From assembly GCF_018139145.2 (NCBI RefSeq), contig NC_059473.1:1488001-1552000 (forward strand): a DNA stretch of 64,000 nucleotides. Reading direction: 5' to 3'. The translations under genes and the position numbers were made by a program. The notes beneath the pieces were generated by a model. It saw only the letters and a program-made list of their open reading frames with translations. It ran no database searches and was not told where the DNA came from. This DNA comes from Gymnogyps californianus (lineage: Eukaryota; Chordata; Aves; Accipitriformes; Cathartidae). Shown here one piece after another: positions 48,419 to 63,307 of this stretch (positions are counted from its first letter, which is position 1; the number at the start of each line of letters is the position of its first letter).

Positions 48419-49195
48419 GCTCAGCAGCACCGGCTTCGCCTGTGCGGGACGAGGGCTTTCCCAGCGCAAAGGATGCAGATGTCTTCCGCCAAGGTGTCCC
48501 TGCCGCAGCCCTGTCACCCACCCCATGGGGACGGCGGTTACTTTTTCACTTCATTGAAGGAGGGATTTTTGTACAGCGGTGTCGTGTCGGTATGCTTATG
48601 GGGATGTTTCGTGCCTTGCCCGTGGGCTACGCAAGGGGAGGGACTGGGTGCAGGCTCCGAGCCAGCCTCCCACTCCGATGTTCCGCCAAATATAGATGAC
48701 CAAGGAAAGGAATATGAAAGAAAATCACTGTTCCTTCAGCAAACAATTTCCTTTCTTATATTATTTTCCTATCTCTGGTTCAGCTAGATCACTCCTGAAC
48801 GCATAAATTCATAACAATAATACAATATTGTGTCCCTTGACCTTCAGATAATTTCATTTGGTATATGCAGTACTTAGAATAAAGCACCTACTAACAGCGT
48901 CTGAGCAAATAGATTTCGACCACTAGATAAGTTATGTTCACTGAACAAGCTAATTTTACTCCGCAAGAGTTAAAGATTTCCTCCCAAAAACCAGAAAACA
49001 TTCACAGACTTAGAAAGCTACAACAGACTTTTTAAACAAGTAAATCACAGAACTTCTAACAAACTTCTAGACATAGTATAAAACTACAGCATGAAAAGCC
49101 TTATTACTAAAGTTATTTACAGTAGTTCTTCTCCAGTGTCTGCTAATTGCCATTACAAAAGCTGCAGCCGAAGAGTTCAGTCACTGGCAGCGCCA
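48419..49195. other. Convergent MALL / ASB3 3' flank
   Basis: The 777 bp between the two stop codons should carry both 3' UTRs. Sequence changes from GC-rich near MALL to AT-rich near ASB3 at about 48700. No other feature was recognised. Confidence 0.5.
48878..48883 (+). terminator. Candidate MALL poly(A) signal AATAAA
   Basis: An AATAAA lies 460 bases past the MALL stop in the convergent space toward ASB3. Support is the hexamer and its position only. Confidence 0.4.
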
Positions 49196-52100
49196 TCACC
49201 TAACACAGGCGTTACAGGCGTCCCTCTTCTCTGCACCTTCAGCAGTGGAGTGACTGGTAGAAGGAGCTGCCTCCTCTCTCTGCCCCAGATAATCCTCCGC
49301 TTCTGGGATAGCGTTGACTCGCAGTACATCTAAGTAGAGAAGGTAGTCCTGGAGACAAGCTGGCAATGGCAATTCCCGGATAAACTGGTCCGATCGCAGG
49401 CGTTCACTCGTTAAAATGGACCGGATCTCAAGACGACAAAGATGAGACAGGGAAGGAATGAAGGCTGAAAAATTAAAAACCAAGTCAAACACTGAACGGG
49501 ACACCATGGGATTACATCACTTGCCTATGGTTACCTGGTTTAGCTGGATCCCGTCTGAACCCCCCAGTTCAGGCAGATAACGAGGCAGAGTTCTCGATAG
49601 CGAAGGGCTGTTGCCTGCTAGAATCAGCATTTTTGGAATTTCCCTACAGGAGCTAGAAAAGTTACCTTAAACTTCTAGAAACAAAGTGTCAAAGAATCCT
49701 TAATCAGAAAGTTTCATCTCACCAGCCTAGAACAGCTACCTGCTTGGGGGAAGAGAGGCTCGTGCCACCTCACAAAAAATGAAAAATTAAAGTCTAGAAG
49801 TAAATCCAGCAACAAAATAACACAAGGGAAAACACTTTTAGGATAAGTATTAAACGATAGCATGACTCAGTTGGCATACGATGCCAAATGTTCTAACATG
49901 TTGCTAAATAACTTGACTTAGGACAACCACTGTGCCGAAAGATACACAAACATGTCTGTAAACGTGCATTCGTGCAAACACAAACGTTCACATTATAGAT
50001 CAACTTATCCCGATATAGAACTGTAGTGCCTCCAAACTCTCCTAGAGTGGCTTCTCCATTGATTTTACTCACAAGGAATCTGTAATAACAACTGCAGTGA
50101 TTTCTGTATTTCAGTATAGAAGGGTAAGTACGGCAGGCGTGTAACTCCACGGGACCGTGCATTTTGCAAGCCTTCAGCTGGAGCTGTGAACACCAGGTTT
50201 TGAACTTTTGCGCACAAACCTTTCATTTTTAATTTCCTATGCTCACTCGCATCACGAGCTTATCTCAGTTCAAGTGCTTGGTGTTTCTCAAGCGGGGAAG
50301 CCTGCCTCTCAGCACAGCAGCTGGCCTGCTTGCCCTGACTGCTCTTGGCTGAAACAATGAAAAAGCGAAAACTTTCAAACTTCCCCCCCATCCTGCTTTT
50401 CCCTCTCTGCTTTCTCTCTTTGGCTTTAGTTACTGGATGCTATTACAACACAAATACATTTATTAATAGCAAAGGAAACAAAGAAAGAACTTCATCTAAA
50501 TTTCCCCAAATAAAACCTCTTTTTTTTTTTCCCCACTCCAAAAAGATATCCTAATTACCTTCAAATATTCCAAAGGAAGTATTATTTAATAACATTATCA
50601 CTTAGACATTTTAAAAATTATTACAGACGCTTTTAAAGAAGAATTTGCTTTGAAATGAGTCACTAACAGACATCTGAGCGCAATTTTTCAGTAACATAAT
50701 GTATAGGTCACAGTGCATGACCTGTATGTTAAAGCTGCTCTTCTGAAGGGTGAACGCAGTGAGCGCTAGTGTTTTCCTGGACAATCAATTATTGAATCTT
50801 TTTGGTTGACCACATTTTGATTACAGGAGTGACAATGAACAGCTAGATTTGTAGGTATTTCATATGATGATTTATATAGTTTGCAATTTAATTACCGTCA
50901 AACGCTTACAGAACAGGATAGACACTTCATTGGAAATACAAATCAAATAAGAAAAAATAAAATCAGTGGGATATTGTCTAGAAAACATAACCAAGTAATA
51001 TTGATCATCTTCCCTTAAATCTTCCAAGAGGCTGAACAAATCATTTCAGGAAGGCACAGTACTAATGTACAGTCACTACCATGTTTTATAGCACATGCAT
51101 TACTTCAAAGCAGACAAGATAGCCTAAACCGAGAATACCTACTTGAAACTTGCTAACTCTGAATTGAACAATGTAACGAGTAAAATTCATTCAACTATGT
51201 TTTGCTTGTTTGTTTGTTTAGGGCAACTGCTATTTCTGCTCCCCAGTTTCTGGACAAGCAATGTCTATTGACTATTGAACCTTCTTTGCCATCGTGCATT
51301 AGCACAAAGAGCTGTTTCCCACTTACAGCCACAGAGACTTTTTTCCCCTAACTGTATTGCTTACCAAAATGGCTCTTGGGAGTCCAAGTGAACTTCTCTT
51401 TGTAGTCTGAAAGGTCTTGCTCTACAGCTGGAGGAAGTCTCTTCCAGTTCGTGAACTCCAGGATGAAATTAAGGGCATTCTCGCTCACAGAGAAAATCCT
51501 GCACAACAAAAACTCCCATAAAATATCATTTTACACAATAGCATAAATATAATAATGGAAACAACACATAGAAAACTTTACTATTTTCTAACAAAACCTT
51601 AACAATTTACATCCTAAGCCCAGAAACAGAAAACCATTAAAGAGAAATCCAAAGTAATTTTGACAGCACAAGCCTTTACTAATGTAATTTTATCTTCCTC
51701 CATTTCTTTTAAAAGTTAGACTGTAAGAGAAAAATATCTGCTCTGAAATTTAAATGCCTCAGTAACAGGCAACATTCTCCTCTGCACTAATTTCTTATTC
51801 CGTTTCCACCTAAATTTTAATAAGGGGTCAAGACACCAGAGCATTATAAGCATTACCATCACATTTGGGGAAAAAAATGCACATATATTCAGATACTTAT
51901 TTATTAAAAGAAAACAAAACAACCCCCACAAAATTTGCACGTACTTCAAACTCTCCTTCTACCAGAGATTGCATTTTTATGTATTCAGAAATCAGTATGA
52001 TTTACATTTCAAATCTTTAGCATGTGTGAAGAACTTTTAACAATAGCTTAATTGAATAAAGTGTAGAAGGAGGTTTAAGTAACAGCAGGTAAAACAACTG

Positions 52101-55100
52101 TTTTAGTATTACACGGGATGAAGAGCCATGCAATTTCACAGAACAGCTTCTTGGCTAGATGTGTACAATCCTGAATTTTCATTTGAATGGAAATCTAAAT
52201 GCTCTAAACATACAAAAATATCACGACTAAAATTTTTTAATACACTTGCTTTTTACAAGAGATTCATGTCAAAATTATTTTATGTCCTTTCTAGTTTTTA
52301 CTATTTCATTTTTCGTATTTGACTGAACTTTCATACATTCACTGAAAACCATACAGGAGAGAGATCTGATCGCCTAGCTTTCTTTAACAGAATGGTGATT
52401 TTACTTTTCCCACTGGTAATTAAAATGGTCAGTGCTCTAGACTGACCGGTTTATGATTGATTATACAGTTGTTTTGCACAATGAGCCAAAGACAGTTAAT
52501 GAACCACATGCATAAATGTCATTTGCTGTCTACTATCCTCCTGTTATCTTCCAGGATGGAATAGTTAATATTGAAGTTAAACTTACAAAAACATTAGTTT
52601 TCTAGATTATGATGTGATAAACATTATTTTTAAAAGTGGGTATTTAAACAACAGAAGTAATTGGTATAAAAGGATTTGTGGATTATGTAACAAAATATCC
52701 AAAAGCATCGTATACAATATACATGGACAGTGAGATTTGTTTACTCACTGAATTGCAATCTTGTAGTGTGTTTACTTTCGCAATCACTTAGTCTTCTGTG
52801 AATAAATATGATCTACAGAAGCACAGATATACCAGGCTTTATACATGCTCCTCTAATTGCTGTTCAGAAAGCCATGGATGCTAATGATTAACAGAATCTC
52901 AGTAAGTTGAGATTGAACTGCATTTAAATGAATGCATTTAAAACTACCAATGATATCTTAACCATGATATCTTAACAGTATCTGGAATATAAATCAATAT
53001 TTAAGTAAATCTTAAAATCTTACTCCTTTCATACAGTTAAGTAATGCATGTAGTGAGTTTATACATCTCACATTATGTTGTTAACAGCTGAGACATACGG
53101 TAGTAAAGTCTAAGCGTCATCTTCACGGACAAGAAAAAAAACAGAAGAAAATACAAATACTTCATAATTTTAAATATAAGTTTAATGCCGTAGTGCCTAA
53201 TTAAATATAAACCATCACCAAGCAGTTATCTGTATGTGGAAAAACTTAAAACAAAACAAAACAAAACAAAACCCCAACAGACTGGAATTTTTGCCACATT
53301 ATTTTGTTTAACACAATCTCTAACTGCATCCATTTCCTCTCCTCCTAGCCTTGGCCCAGCTTCACCTTACATTTGTTTCCCATCCCTCCTGACCTCTTTG
53401 TCTGTATTTGAAATTCTTCTTACCATTACCGTATTATACATACACACGCAATTTGCAACTAGATTTGGGGCTAATAAGAGATGTTCGATATAAAAATTGC
53501 GAAATGATGCCTTTCTCCGGGGTAGTGATAAAGCAATCTCCATTCCGGCTTTCTTCCTAGAAGAAATTCGTTTTGCTGAATCCAGCCACTAGCCGTCAAT
53601 GAGTTATTTCAGACTTTCCATAACCCTCATCATTCCTGATCACGGCAAATGATTATCAAGTACTATCCTCTGAAAGCACACGTTAAATAACACTGGCAAC
53701 AGCTTTGCAGATTGGCATACAATATTTAAGTAAACAAGATAACATTATCTGCTTACCAGAATCTGCGCATTAAATTCACTGGATTAAAACCAGCCAAGAG
53801 CAGATAAGGCAGCCATTCCTTGTACTCCTCATGCGCTTTAATTGTGTAACTTACGAACTCTGTTAACTGGTCCCCAGAAGGCAGTGAACAGCCCAGCTTC
53901 AAGAAGCGTTGAAACAAAGTAAACTTCCCATGGAACAGGCAATATCCCAAATTAATCCCAAGTAAGGTGATCCCGTATTTCAGGAAAATATCAATGAAAT
54001 AAAAAAACCTATGAACAGCACACAAGGAACAGGACATCCTGTTAGTTTTTCCCCAGAAAGCATCTACCATTTCACTTCTTACCTCCGAGAAAGCAAATTT
54101 CCTCTACCAAAAATCCCCCCAAACCAAAGAAAAAACACAGCATGCCATTCTGACTGCAGTTCTTTCTGGAAAGCATCAGTTTAAAATGTACAACTAGTTC
54201 AGGAGACCACAGTCCCTACATTTAACTATTTTGTTCTTTTTGTTCTGAAAAACCTATGGTTCCAACCAGCTTCCAAGCCTTCAAAGCAAGCCTTTTGATC
54301 ACAAACAGAAACCGCCCCAAGTCATCAATTACTGGTATCTGTAACCCAGAGGTATCACCACACTGCTGATCCGCCACGTCCTTGCTATAAGCAGAAAGCA
54401 CCGTGCCCACTTCATTAGGTTTCACCTTAAAAACATGCCATATGCAATAGATGGACAAGTATGTGAAAATATCAAATGATTGCACGCCGGAACTCGGGGA
54501 CCAGCCTAATGTTCAAACTTGTTAAGGGTTTAATTTACATCCAGCTGTATTTGCAGGAAGCTCTGCAACCCACTGAACTATTGTAAACATTTTTAAATGT
54601 TTTTACTAAAATCATTTTATCATTATCAATTATAATATGGTAATACAATAATGAATGAGATTATGACTGATAATTAGTGTGTTGCTTTTTAGTTAGTAAT
54701 TAGATTGCACATTACTTCATAGAAGTGGTTTTGAAGTAGTGATACCATCCCTTCCTAATTTATTTATTATATACTGAGAATAGGACAGAAGGAGAAAAAC
54801 GATGTCCAAGGATTTTCAAAGACGCTTTCTAGGAGTCTGCAATGAAAATCGGTAATAACAAACCCTACGCACTGCTTCACTGCACACCTTATACATCGTG
54901 TACGGAGATACGGAAAAGCACATTCTGCCTCGTACCCCGATGTGTGATTTCACATGCGCCGCTTTGGATCTGGATGAGTTCCTGCCTCAAGCAATTCAAA
55001 ATCATCTGCAGCCTGACCAGAGACACAAGAGGCTGTAACAGGCACAGTCACTGGGATGTACTTCCACTATTAAAAAAAAATAATTCTGTCCTTGATTTCC

Positions 55101-58100
55101 CTCTTTGAAATAAGCCCTTTTAGTTCAAGTAGGATAAACTCAATCAGAATATTACTGTAGTATTTGCACTTCAGGAACATTATGAAACTGGCAAGTTATT
55201 TATTACAATTATGGCACTGTAGATTGATGGCATATATTTGGTAAAGTTTTTAAAAATTCTCCTAAGCCAACTGTAAGAATGTGCGATCCTATTAATTAAT
55301 AGCATGCAACCAGTACACACTTTACAAACACATATATTCAAACATATTCAGCAAAGAATATCCCAGCAAAGTTAATTCTTTCAACAGCTTTATCCAGGGG
55401 AAAAAAAAGTACATCACCTCAAGACCACCACAAAACAAGCTTTCTCGTAAAAAATAATTTCTCAAATAGCCTCTACACATCTGTGTACAAGCCTCAGTTG
55501 TTTATAGGATTCAGGGCACTAAGACACATCCTCTTAATGTTAGTATTTTGGCTAAAAATGTTTGCAGGTGACAAACTTTTGGAATCTAAGAACTGTTAAA
55601 ATACTGCGTATTTTGATTTTTCTTCCTTACATAAAGGAAATCAGAGCAGGTCAATGTGGAAGACAAGAAGCAAGAATGAGAAACTGAAATCATGATTCCC
55701 AAACGTAAGCCAGCCCCAAGAGCTATGATTTTGCATCTACTGGATAAACTGCTTTTTAATGGGGGTGAACGAAATTCACTACTACCAAAACCTCATAAAC
55801 TTAAATGGCAGCATATAAGCAATAAATTTTGGTCCATGTACATTAAACATTCTGTTAGAATCTGAGTTTTAAGAACATTTAAAAGCCTTTATGAAGATAT
55901 TTTCCTTATTGAAGCACACTAACCACATAACGTTACTTCACATTAATATTCCTGAGGAAGAGCGTCTACAAAGGGTGAACTAACTAGAATTCTGGCAAAA
56001 TATTAAATGACAGACAGCAATCAGCTGAAGGAAAAAAGTTTTCAAATGTATTCTCTACCACATGAAATTTCTCTGTTGTTCTAAGGCGTAAAGCAGTTAC
56101 CAGGTAATTGCTCTCAAGTCTCAATTAAAATCTAAAACATAATGACATTACAGCTCTATACAAAGGTCAGAACGGCCAAGAAGTGACTGAAATGTGACTC
56201 TCGATTTAGATTTGAGCTGTGCCAGTATTCAATCCTTTGAATATTGTTTTATATATTGAATTAGTTTGGGAGGAGCACAAGGCAAGCTTGGGGACAGCAA
56301 CATCTAGATCTTTTACAGTAATCGCCCACTCCTCCACGAATTAATTTCCCACAGAAAAAGGAAGAAGAAACTTCTGTACTACGTGGGGGGCGGGGGGGGG
56401 GAAATCAACAATAAGGACATGAAGAGCACCTCATTGACATACCATATATATGGTATGGTATATACACTTAGGAGTAAGGCTTTTATACCTTGTTATTTTT
56501 CCTCCAAAAGTATAGCCTTTGCATTATGAAGTAAGCATTGTTTTATTTCCTACTGAATACCAGAGGTGCGCATCACTCACCAGGCATAAAAAGAAACGGG
56601 TCATGATCTAAAAGAATATATCATTCAGTTTCCCAGTCCTCCTTACAGCCATAGTGTTGAGCTGATTAATTCTGCTTGTCTTATGCACGAGACTGGCATA
56701 CAGAAAAGGAAAACACTATTTTCCCATAACTCATCCTTACTGAAATAATCTGGCTACTTAAGAGTCCTTTTGACCCAATTACAGCATCGAGTCATGTTCC
56801 CAGAAGACAGAGACGTGTTAGTAAGGACTTCTGAAAGCAGGAAAACTGCAATTACGTTCCACAAGACTCTTCTTCAAAGAGCTGAGCTTCCCCTTGGAGA
56901 TTTCAGTGAGGTTCTTCAGCTGGTGCATGCAATCCAAAGCCCACGCACCATTCAGATACTTACAGTTTAACTCTGTCAGCTCAAGAATCGAGGAAGGACA
57001 GCAGGAAAACTGCACATTTAGAAGAAGTTAAATAAAGGCCAACATAATTATGAATAGTTTCAAAATATGAGGCATACTTACTCTTTTTGGAAGACCATAC
57101 ACATGGGTGATCTGCAGTCAAAGTTAAGGCACTCTTGAGCATCTGGACTGTAGCCTTCTTTAAGTAACATTTCCAGACATTCTTTATTACCACCATATAC
57201 TGCTGAATACACAGGGCTCACTTTGCCTTTGCCTTTGTCACAAATCCGATCAGTAATTGGTATTAGCAACTCTAATATCCTGCAAATATTTAAAAACACT
57301 ATTTATTTTGTGACCTTATGCAATAATTAATTTTAAATGTATGGTCATTTTTCATATGGTCGTTGCAACTTAAGAAGAAAATCCTGGTTTTTCACTACTG
57401 AGTTTGCATAAAAGAACAACCTTTATCATTTCATACATAGACCCATAACAAACATTGTGCTTTGGCTTGGATTTAGGCTGGCAATAAATATTTTAATCTG
57501 AACCAGAGACAGACATTCCTATTATCCAACAATCCTTTTTACAGCAATAGAGTACCTCTGCACATTAAATCCAGACTTCCATGAAGTCTGGAAGCAAACT
57601 GAAAATGTGAGTTGCAAATAAAATTAGTATTTACTTCTGTTCAACAATACTCACTGAGATACTGAAACAGAAAAATCATTCTGTTTTATAGCTCAACCTT
57701 CTACATCCTTTCCAGCTAACAAGGATTAGTGACAAACACCAATTCCTTTGCTACTGGAACCTCCTGGTGCTGCTCAGAGGTCACCGGTTACATATTGCTG
57801 CAAAAGCTACGAAGGCAGCATTTGATTTAAAGACATTTCTAGTACTGACAACTTTGCTAGCCCATCTTCTGTTTCTGAGAAAAGGAACAAAAACCAGGTT
57901 CCTCAGTATCTATTACAGTCTGCTTTCCGCATCAGTTTGAGGAGAGGCATCAATTTGACGCCTAAACTTTAATGACAACTCAGCCAATGACCTCCTTTTG
58001 CTAGGGGTTAAGATCAAGCATCTACTAATAATTTTGCAGTTAGTATCATCATTAATATATCTGATTTTAAGTGCTGTCATACATGTGCAAATCATGGGGT

Positions 58101-61100
58101 TCCCGAGAGATGCTTCTCCGCAACGGCCTGCTACTCTAGGACTTCCTTCCGCTCTTGATTTTCTGCTGTGAAAGCAACTTATATCACCGGGATTGGAGAA
58201 AGCTACAAATGGATTTCTAGAAGGATTACAGGAACTGTTTTGTGGCTTTCATTCTCTGGCTGGTTCAGCTAATTCATTATTTGCGTACGATTACTTCTGC
58301 TACTTAATGGTCAGGACTATAATTCTAATTAAGAGCTGTTCAAGTCATGTATAAAGCATATGCTACTGTTATTTGTATTTTAAAACGTAAAAGTAATATG
58401 GCTATTGAGTGAATTGATATTTGGTTCAGCACTGTGGAAAACCCTCTAAACTCATTAGGATATGGGTCAGACCCAGGTTAGATGCTGAATTAAAAATGGT
58501 TGGTGACTTTACTGGGACTACTAACAGACATTTAAAATACGAAAATAATTAGGAATTCTAAACTACAAATCAGCTTGAGAACTCGTTTTTCTTCCTTTTA
58601 GAGCTGAACTTCCTCTTTGTCGATTAGGTTTTTATTACCAGAGTCTTCTGTCTGAATGTCTTTTTAATCACCTACTTTTTATGGCCCATTTCAGCCGCTG
58701 CGTGGATAGGTAACTGCCAGTTATCCTCATTGCAGTAGAGATTTGGATCTGCCCCTTTCGATAACAACAGTTCCACACATTCGAGGTGGCCCTCCTGCGC
58801 AGCAATCAGCAGGGGAGTGGCTCTGTCCTTGGCTTGACAGTTTACGTCTGCACCTAACAAAAAAAGCCAATACTTTACATCACCACTACAGGACACAAAA
58901 TAAACAACAAATTAATGTTAATCAGTAATTGGTTTTCACAGAGTGACTTCACAACACAACAGGTTTTCCACAGCAATAAGGAAACATTAACTAGGTTGTT
59001 GCTAACTTTTTAAACAGTCAGTGCTTTAACATTAACTCTGTCAAAGATCAGCACAACACGAGATAAACATGCTGGAGAAAAGGCAATGGGCTAGGCAATC
59101 TTTTGATCGCAATTATTTTTTGAGATTCTCCCCCATGTATTGGTAGATCAATTAGTACGATTTCTCTGGTCAGGTCATGGCACCCTCAGGCTTAATAATT
59201 ACGGCAATTAATTTTGGTTGTAAGGACACATGCACTTAGACATCTAAAACGTGTTGATTATGTGAATGAAACTGTTGGCCAGAGAGAGGTATCTTCACTT
59301 AGCCTGAACAATATCCTATTACAAGAGCAATGTAATCACAATCAGACCACTAACGTAGAGCTATTGAGGGCTTCTAAAAGACCCTGATGATCCTTAATCT
59401 TTTCATAGTTTTATTATTTCCTACCATCACTTGCTGAAAACTACATTAAATTACTGAAACAAGATTTAACCAATTAAGATGGTTTTGCATACCCATCTGC
59501 AACTAAAATTACATTAAAAACACTAAAATGTGAAGTTATGAAGTGCAAAAGTAGAACTAAAATTGTATCTGGTGACAGGCTGATGCAAGTTTAAGAACAA
59601 TGAAGCTAAATGAATGATCACTATTACCATGAGATACAAGCAGTCTTAAACTCTCCAGCTTTCCATACTGAGCAGCAACAAACAAAGGTGTAATTCCAAA
59701 GTCATCCTTACATTCCTTGCTTGCCCCTTTCTCCAGGAGTATTTTCATTATCTCAGTGCATCCCTGAAATAAATATTTTTATTCTTAACCAACAAAAAAG
59801 TGGGGAATCGACATTATCTATTTTTCCCACACATTCCAAACAGAAATAAGAAAAAACACAATATATTCAATACTCTAAAGTATTAATCTAAAGATGTACC
59901 AAAAAATTAATGGCAGAAAAAATTAGACAAGTTTAATTTAATTTTTCACATTTGCTCATTTACACGATACATACAAATGGAAATTAAATTAGTTGATGAG
60001 AACCATTCTGCTAACATATTTCCATTCCAGAAATAGGTCATACAACTCCTGATGATGAGATACTAAACAGAACTCTTTCTCAAAAAGATCTTGTAAGAGA
60101 GTCACTTCCCAAACACAACACGTGAGCTTGTGAGTACATGCAATACTTATAATACTTCAATAATTATTGCTTCCCAACATCAACATCTCATGTAGTTTCA
60201 GATACACCCTTCAGTGCATTGCAAGCCCTTCAGCATTTAGACAACCTTATGACTGCTAGGGTAGGTTAGGAAAAATTACCCAATAAAAAGGCAAAGAAAT
60301 AGATAAATTATCACTCAGAATACACCAGTTACATGAAAATTATATGATACACTTACAGGTTACCTGAAAAGAAGCTTGGTGCAAAGAATTCCATCCAGAC
60401 CAAGAATGAGGTCCTTTAACATTCGCTCCGTGTTGGAGCAGAAACTTTACAATGTCTGCATGTCCATTTTCAACAGCTTCAAATAGAACAGTAAAAAAAA
60501 GAAGAAAAAAAAATCTTATTAAATGGATTTAAAGAACTCATTGAAAAAAATCAAATGGTCTCACTGCTAACTTCCTGACACAATAATCATAATTCTTTTA
60601 AACTTGCCTTATATATGCTTACTTGCCTTTTACATTTACACCCCCAAAACAGTGTTGGAGAATGGAAATTGATCCACAAAGTTTTTAGTTAGACTTGTTA
60701 AAATTCCACCTACGTTGTGCTAACACAGATAACAAAAGCAAGTTTCTCTCCTCCCTCTTTCCCGTGGAACATGGAGATAACCCTGCAGCAGGCACCTAAC
60801 TGCATGACAGTTGCAACGGCTTCCGGAACTTGTGAAGCCCAGTGGCTATCTTACAACAAATTCCCCCAAACTTAAGCTTTTTAAAAAAGTTTAAAACTGT
60901 TTTAAACACTTACATAAAATTACTTTATAATGTGTACATTTAATTTATGCTAATGCACTCATTGACAAAGCCTCCTTTAGCATCCTGATTCATCCTCAAG
61001 TTTTTGCCAACGACAATTCTACCAAGGCGTATTTCCTGTGTAACTGTAAATGCTTGATACGGTGGTAAATGACCTGCGAATAGTTGCTACTGACTGAATA

Positions 61101-62714
61101 ATTTTTAGAGTATTAGCGCACGAGCTCGCCAAAGGAGTGCCTCTGGCGTGTAGCACTCAATGTCCAACACAGAGCTGTGCCATAACCCCATTACATAGTC
61201 TGGACTAACCTGACCATAAACTTTTTCCTTTTTAAAAATCTCTTGGATATACAACCCCAGGACCGTTCCTTGGCCCTGTCTAATCTACGTAAGCACTTAC
61301 ACATAGTGTTAATTATCATTATCCAACGTGCTTTTAATGATGATTTCCCCACAAGTGCTACCTGTTACCAACTGTTTTAAGCAAATAAGCTATTTAGTTG
61401 CTTAAAAATAAAATGTGAATAGACTTGTAAACAAAGGTAACACGGCAGCCATGATGTTTGCCTGGGTATGGAGGCCAGTAAAACAATAAGCATATTTAAT
61501 CAGATGATTTAGACGCTGAGGATTCACTATAGCAGAAGTTTTAAGCATTTTGTGTCAAACATAAATCATAGAAAAAATACTAAAATAATGGACCTTAATT
61601 GCTAAACTAGGAATTGCAAAAACAATAAGAGGTCTTTTCACATAAGAAGTAGGGAGGAATTAAAAAAAAAAAAAAAAAAAAGACTTGAAACACCCTCATA
61701 CAGATGTAATCCTGTACGTCCTAGACCTTTTCTGTGCTAGAAAGAAAGAAAAGGTGATGCAGAAAACCAATTTGGTTTTACAATTTTGCTTTAAAACACA
61801 GTCTGAAGCAGATTTATCCATAAATAAAAGGTAATTTCTAGACCCACTCCATCTCCAAGTCTAAAGCCTAGTATTTAGGCTACAAAAATATGAAACATGG
61901 TAGGCAGTGAATGAACTCTGGTGAGTTTAAATTTAGTGAATAAGCTTTTCCTCACTCATCGGTTGTTCTGAGATTTCAAGAAAGCTCGTGTCACCTAGGA
62001 ACAGTGGGGTGGTTGCTTCAGTGGTAACTTCATTGGGGTCAGCCCCAGCTTCCAGAAGAACACGAACACTTTCCAAAGACCCATGGCGTGCTGAAAGGTG
62101 CAGCGCACACATCCCTTCAAAAGTCTTTGAATTTATGTAGTCACCAGATGGAGCTACAAATGACAATAATGGTGGGAAAAAAGTGTATTTAGCAAGGAAT
62201 TACAAAACAAGTTATTTCAGATGTGTGGCCTACAGCATATCCACGAACGTGCTGTTATCAACTCTTTCAAACAGCAGTGTCAGTTATTGCTGGCCCTATG
62301 CAGATACCCACCTTGGACAGAGAAGGTAACGTAAAATCAAAAGTCACTCACAGACTACAACATGCCTATTTTTCTTTACCGTAGCTAGTCAGCATCTATG
62401 AAACCACACAGAAATTTACAAAACAAGAATACTATAAGAGAAATCTATTTAATTTATATTTTATATGACAGGGTAACTTAGCAGAAAGTCCCACTATTTC
62501 ACATCAAATTTTCCTTACCTGCACGAACTAGCAGCCTCAGACATTCACTCGAATTGTGAGCTGCTGCTTCGTGGATTGGCACCCACCCCCTGTTATCTGG
62601 AACATCGATGCTGTATCCCTGCTTAATTAGTTTCGTCAACATTTTAACATTTCCTTCTCTAGCTGCAAGCCCCACGGCGGAACATCGATCGGAATAGGCT
62701 TCCGTGAAATCCAT
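49196..62714 (-). CDS. ASB3: Ankyrin repeat and SOCS box protein 3, complete coding region (9 exons, 544 aa)
   Basis: ASB3 is a substrate adaptor of Elongin B/C-Cullin 5 ubiquitin ligases; TNFR2 is a reported target in mammals. Coding exons in transcript order: 62519-62714, 61995-62153, 60364-60476, 59628-59763, 58676-58853, 57082-57279, 53757-54008, 51365-51498, 49196-49464. They total 1635 nt with closed phase and GT-AG sites. The N-terminus [20 protein letters not shown] matches mammalian ASB3. Ankyrin repeats fill about residues 10-400 ([66 protein letters not shown]). The SOCS box has the BC box [11 protein letters not shown] (460-470) and a Cul5-type LPLP (487-490). The protein is about 26 residues longer than human ASB3, through a Ser/Thr/Glu-rich C-terminal tail after the SOCS box. 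An untranslated upstream exon is implied by an acceptor just before 62732. The introns, including the largest, 54009-57081, are AT-rich without recognised elements. Confidence 0.95.
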
Positions 62715-63307
62715 CCTTGCGTATGCCAAACTCTGCAGGAGGAAGGCAGGAGGAAGAAAGGGGAGGAGGAAAAAAAAAAAAAAAGGAAAAAATAAAAAGG
62801 AAAAAGAGATGCCTGTTACTACAAAATATGTATACGAGTTTGTTTTGTTTTGTTTTGCAGATGGTTTGGCTTGGTTTGTGGTTTTTGGGGGGAGCGTGTT
62901 TGTTCGTTTGTGGGGTTTGGGGGGGGTAAGAGCTCCCCTGCTGCTGCCCAGCGGCTCCCTGGGAAGCAGTTACAGGGGGCAGGGGATATCTTTTCCCGGG
63001 CCAGCTGACATAACTATAAAGGCAAACCTCTGCGCTCAAGACGGGCTCACACAGACACCTTGCAGAACCACGGTCACGCCGCCGCTCTGCCAAAACACCG
63101 TCGTGGCTCCGCCAGGAGCCCCCCTCCCTCCACAAAGCCCCGAGGCCGCTAGCACCTCAGGGGCAGAACCCGCTACCTCCCGCGCCGTCTGCGAGCGGGA
63201 AGCCCGCTTCCCCCCCCCTCCCGCCCCCGGCCGCGGGGCCGCCCCGCCGGCAGTGCGCAGGCCCGCGGCGGTCGGGCCGGGCCGGGCCGCCCGGTAGTCG
63301 GTCAGCC
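62715..63307. promoter_or_regulatory. Bidirectional CpG promoter, ASB3 / CHAC2
   Basis: The 593 bp between the divergent start codons become strongly CpG-rich from about 63040. They should contain the untranslated first exon of ASB3 (minus) and the CHAC2 5' UTR (plus). On the ASB3-intron side there is an A-rich tract (62770-62812, pyrimidine-rich in the ASB3 sense) that leads to the acceptor near 62733. There is no TATA box. Confidence 0.55.

Noticed and set aside
56385..56402. G-rich run as a possible quadruplex or regulatory site
   Set aside because: A short simple-sequence run inside an ASB3 intron with no supporting context.
62704..63297. 197-codon plus-strand frame ahead of CHAC2
   Set aside because: It is antisense to ASB3 exon 2 and low-complexity or CpG promoter sequence.
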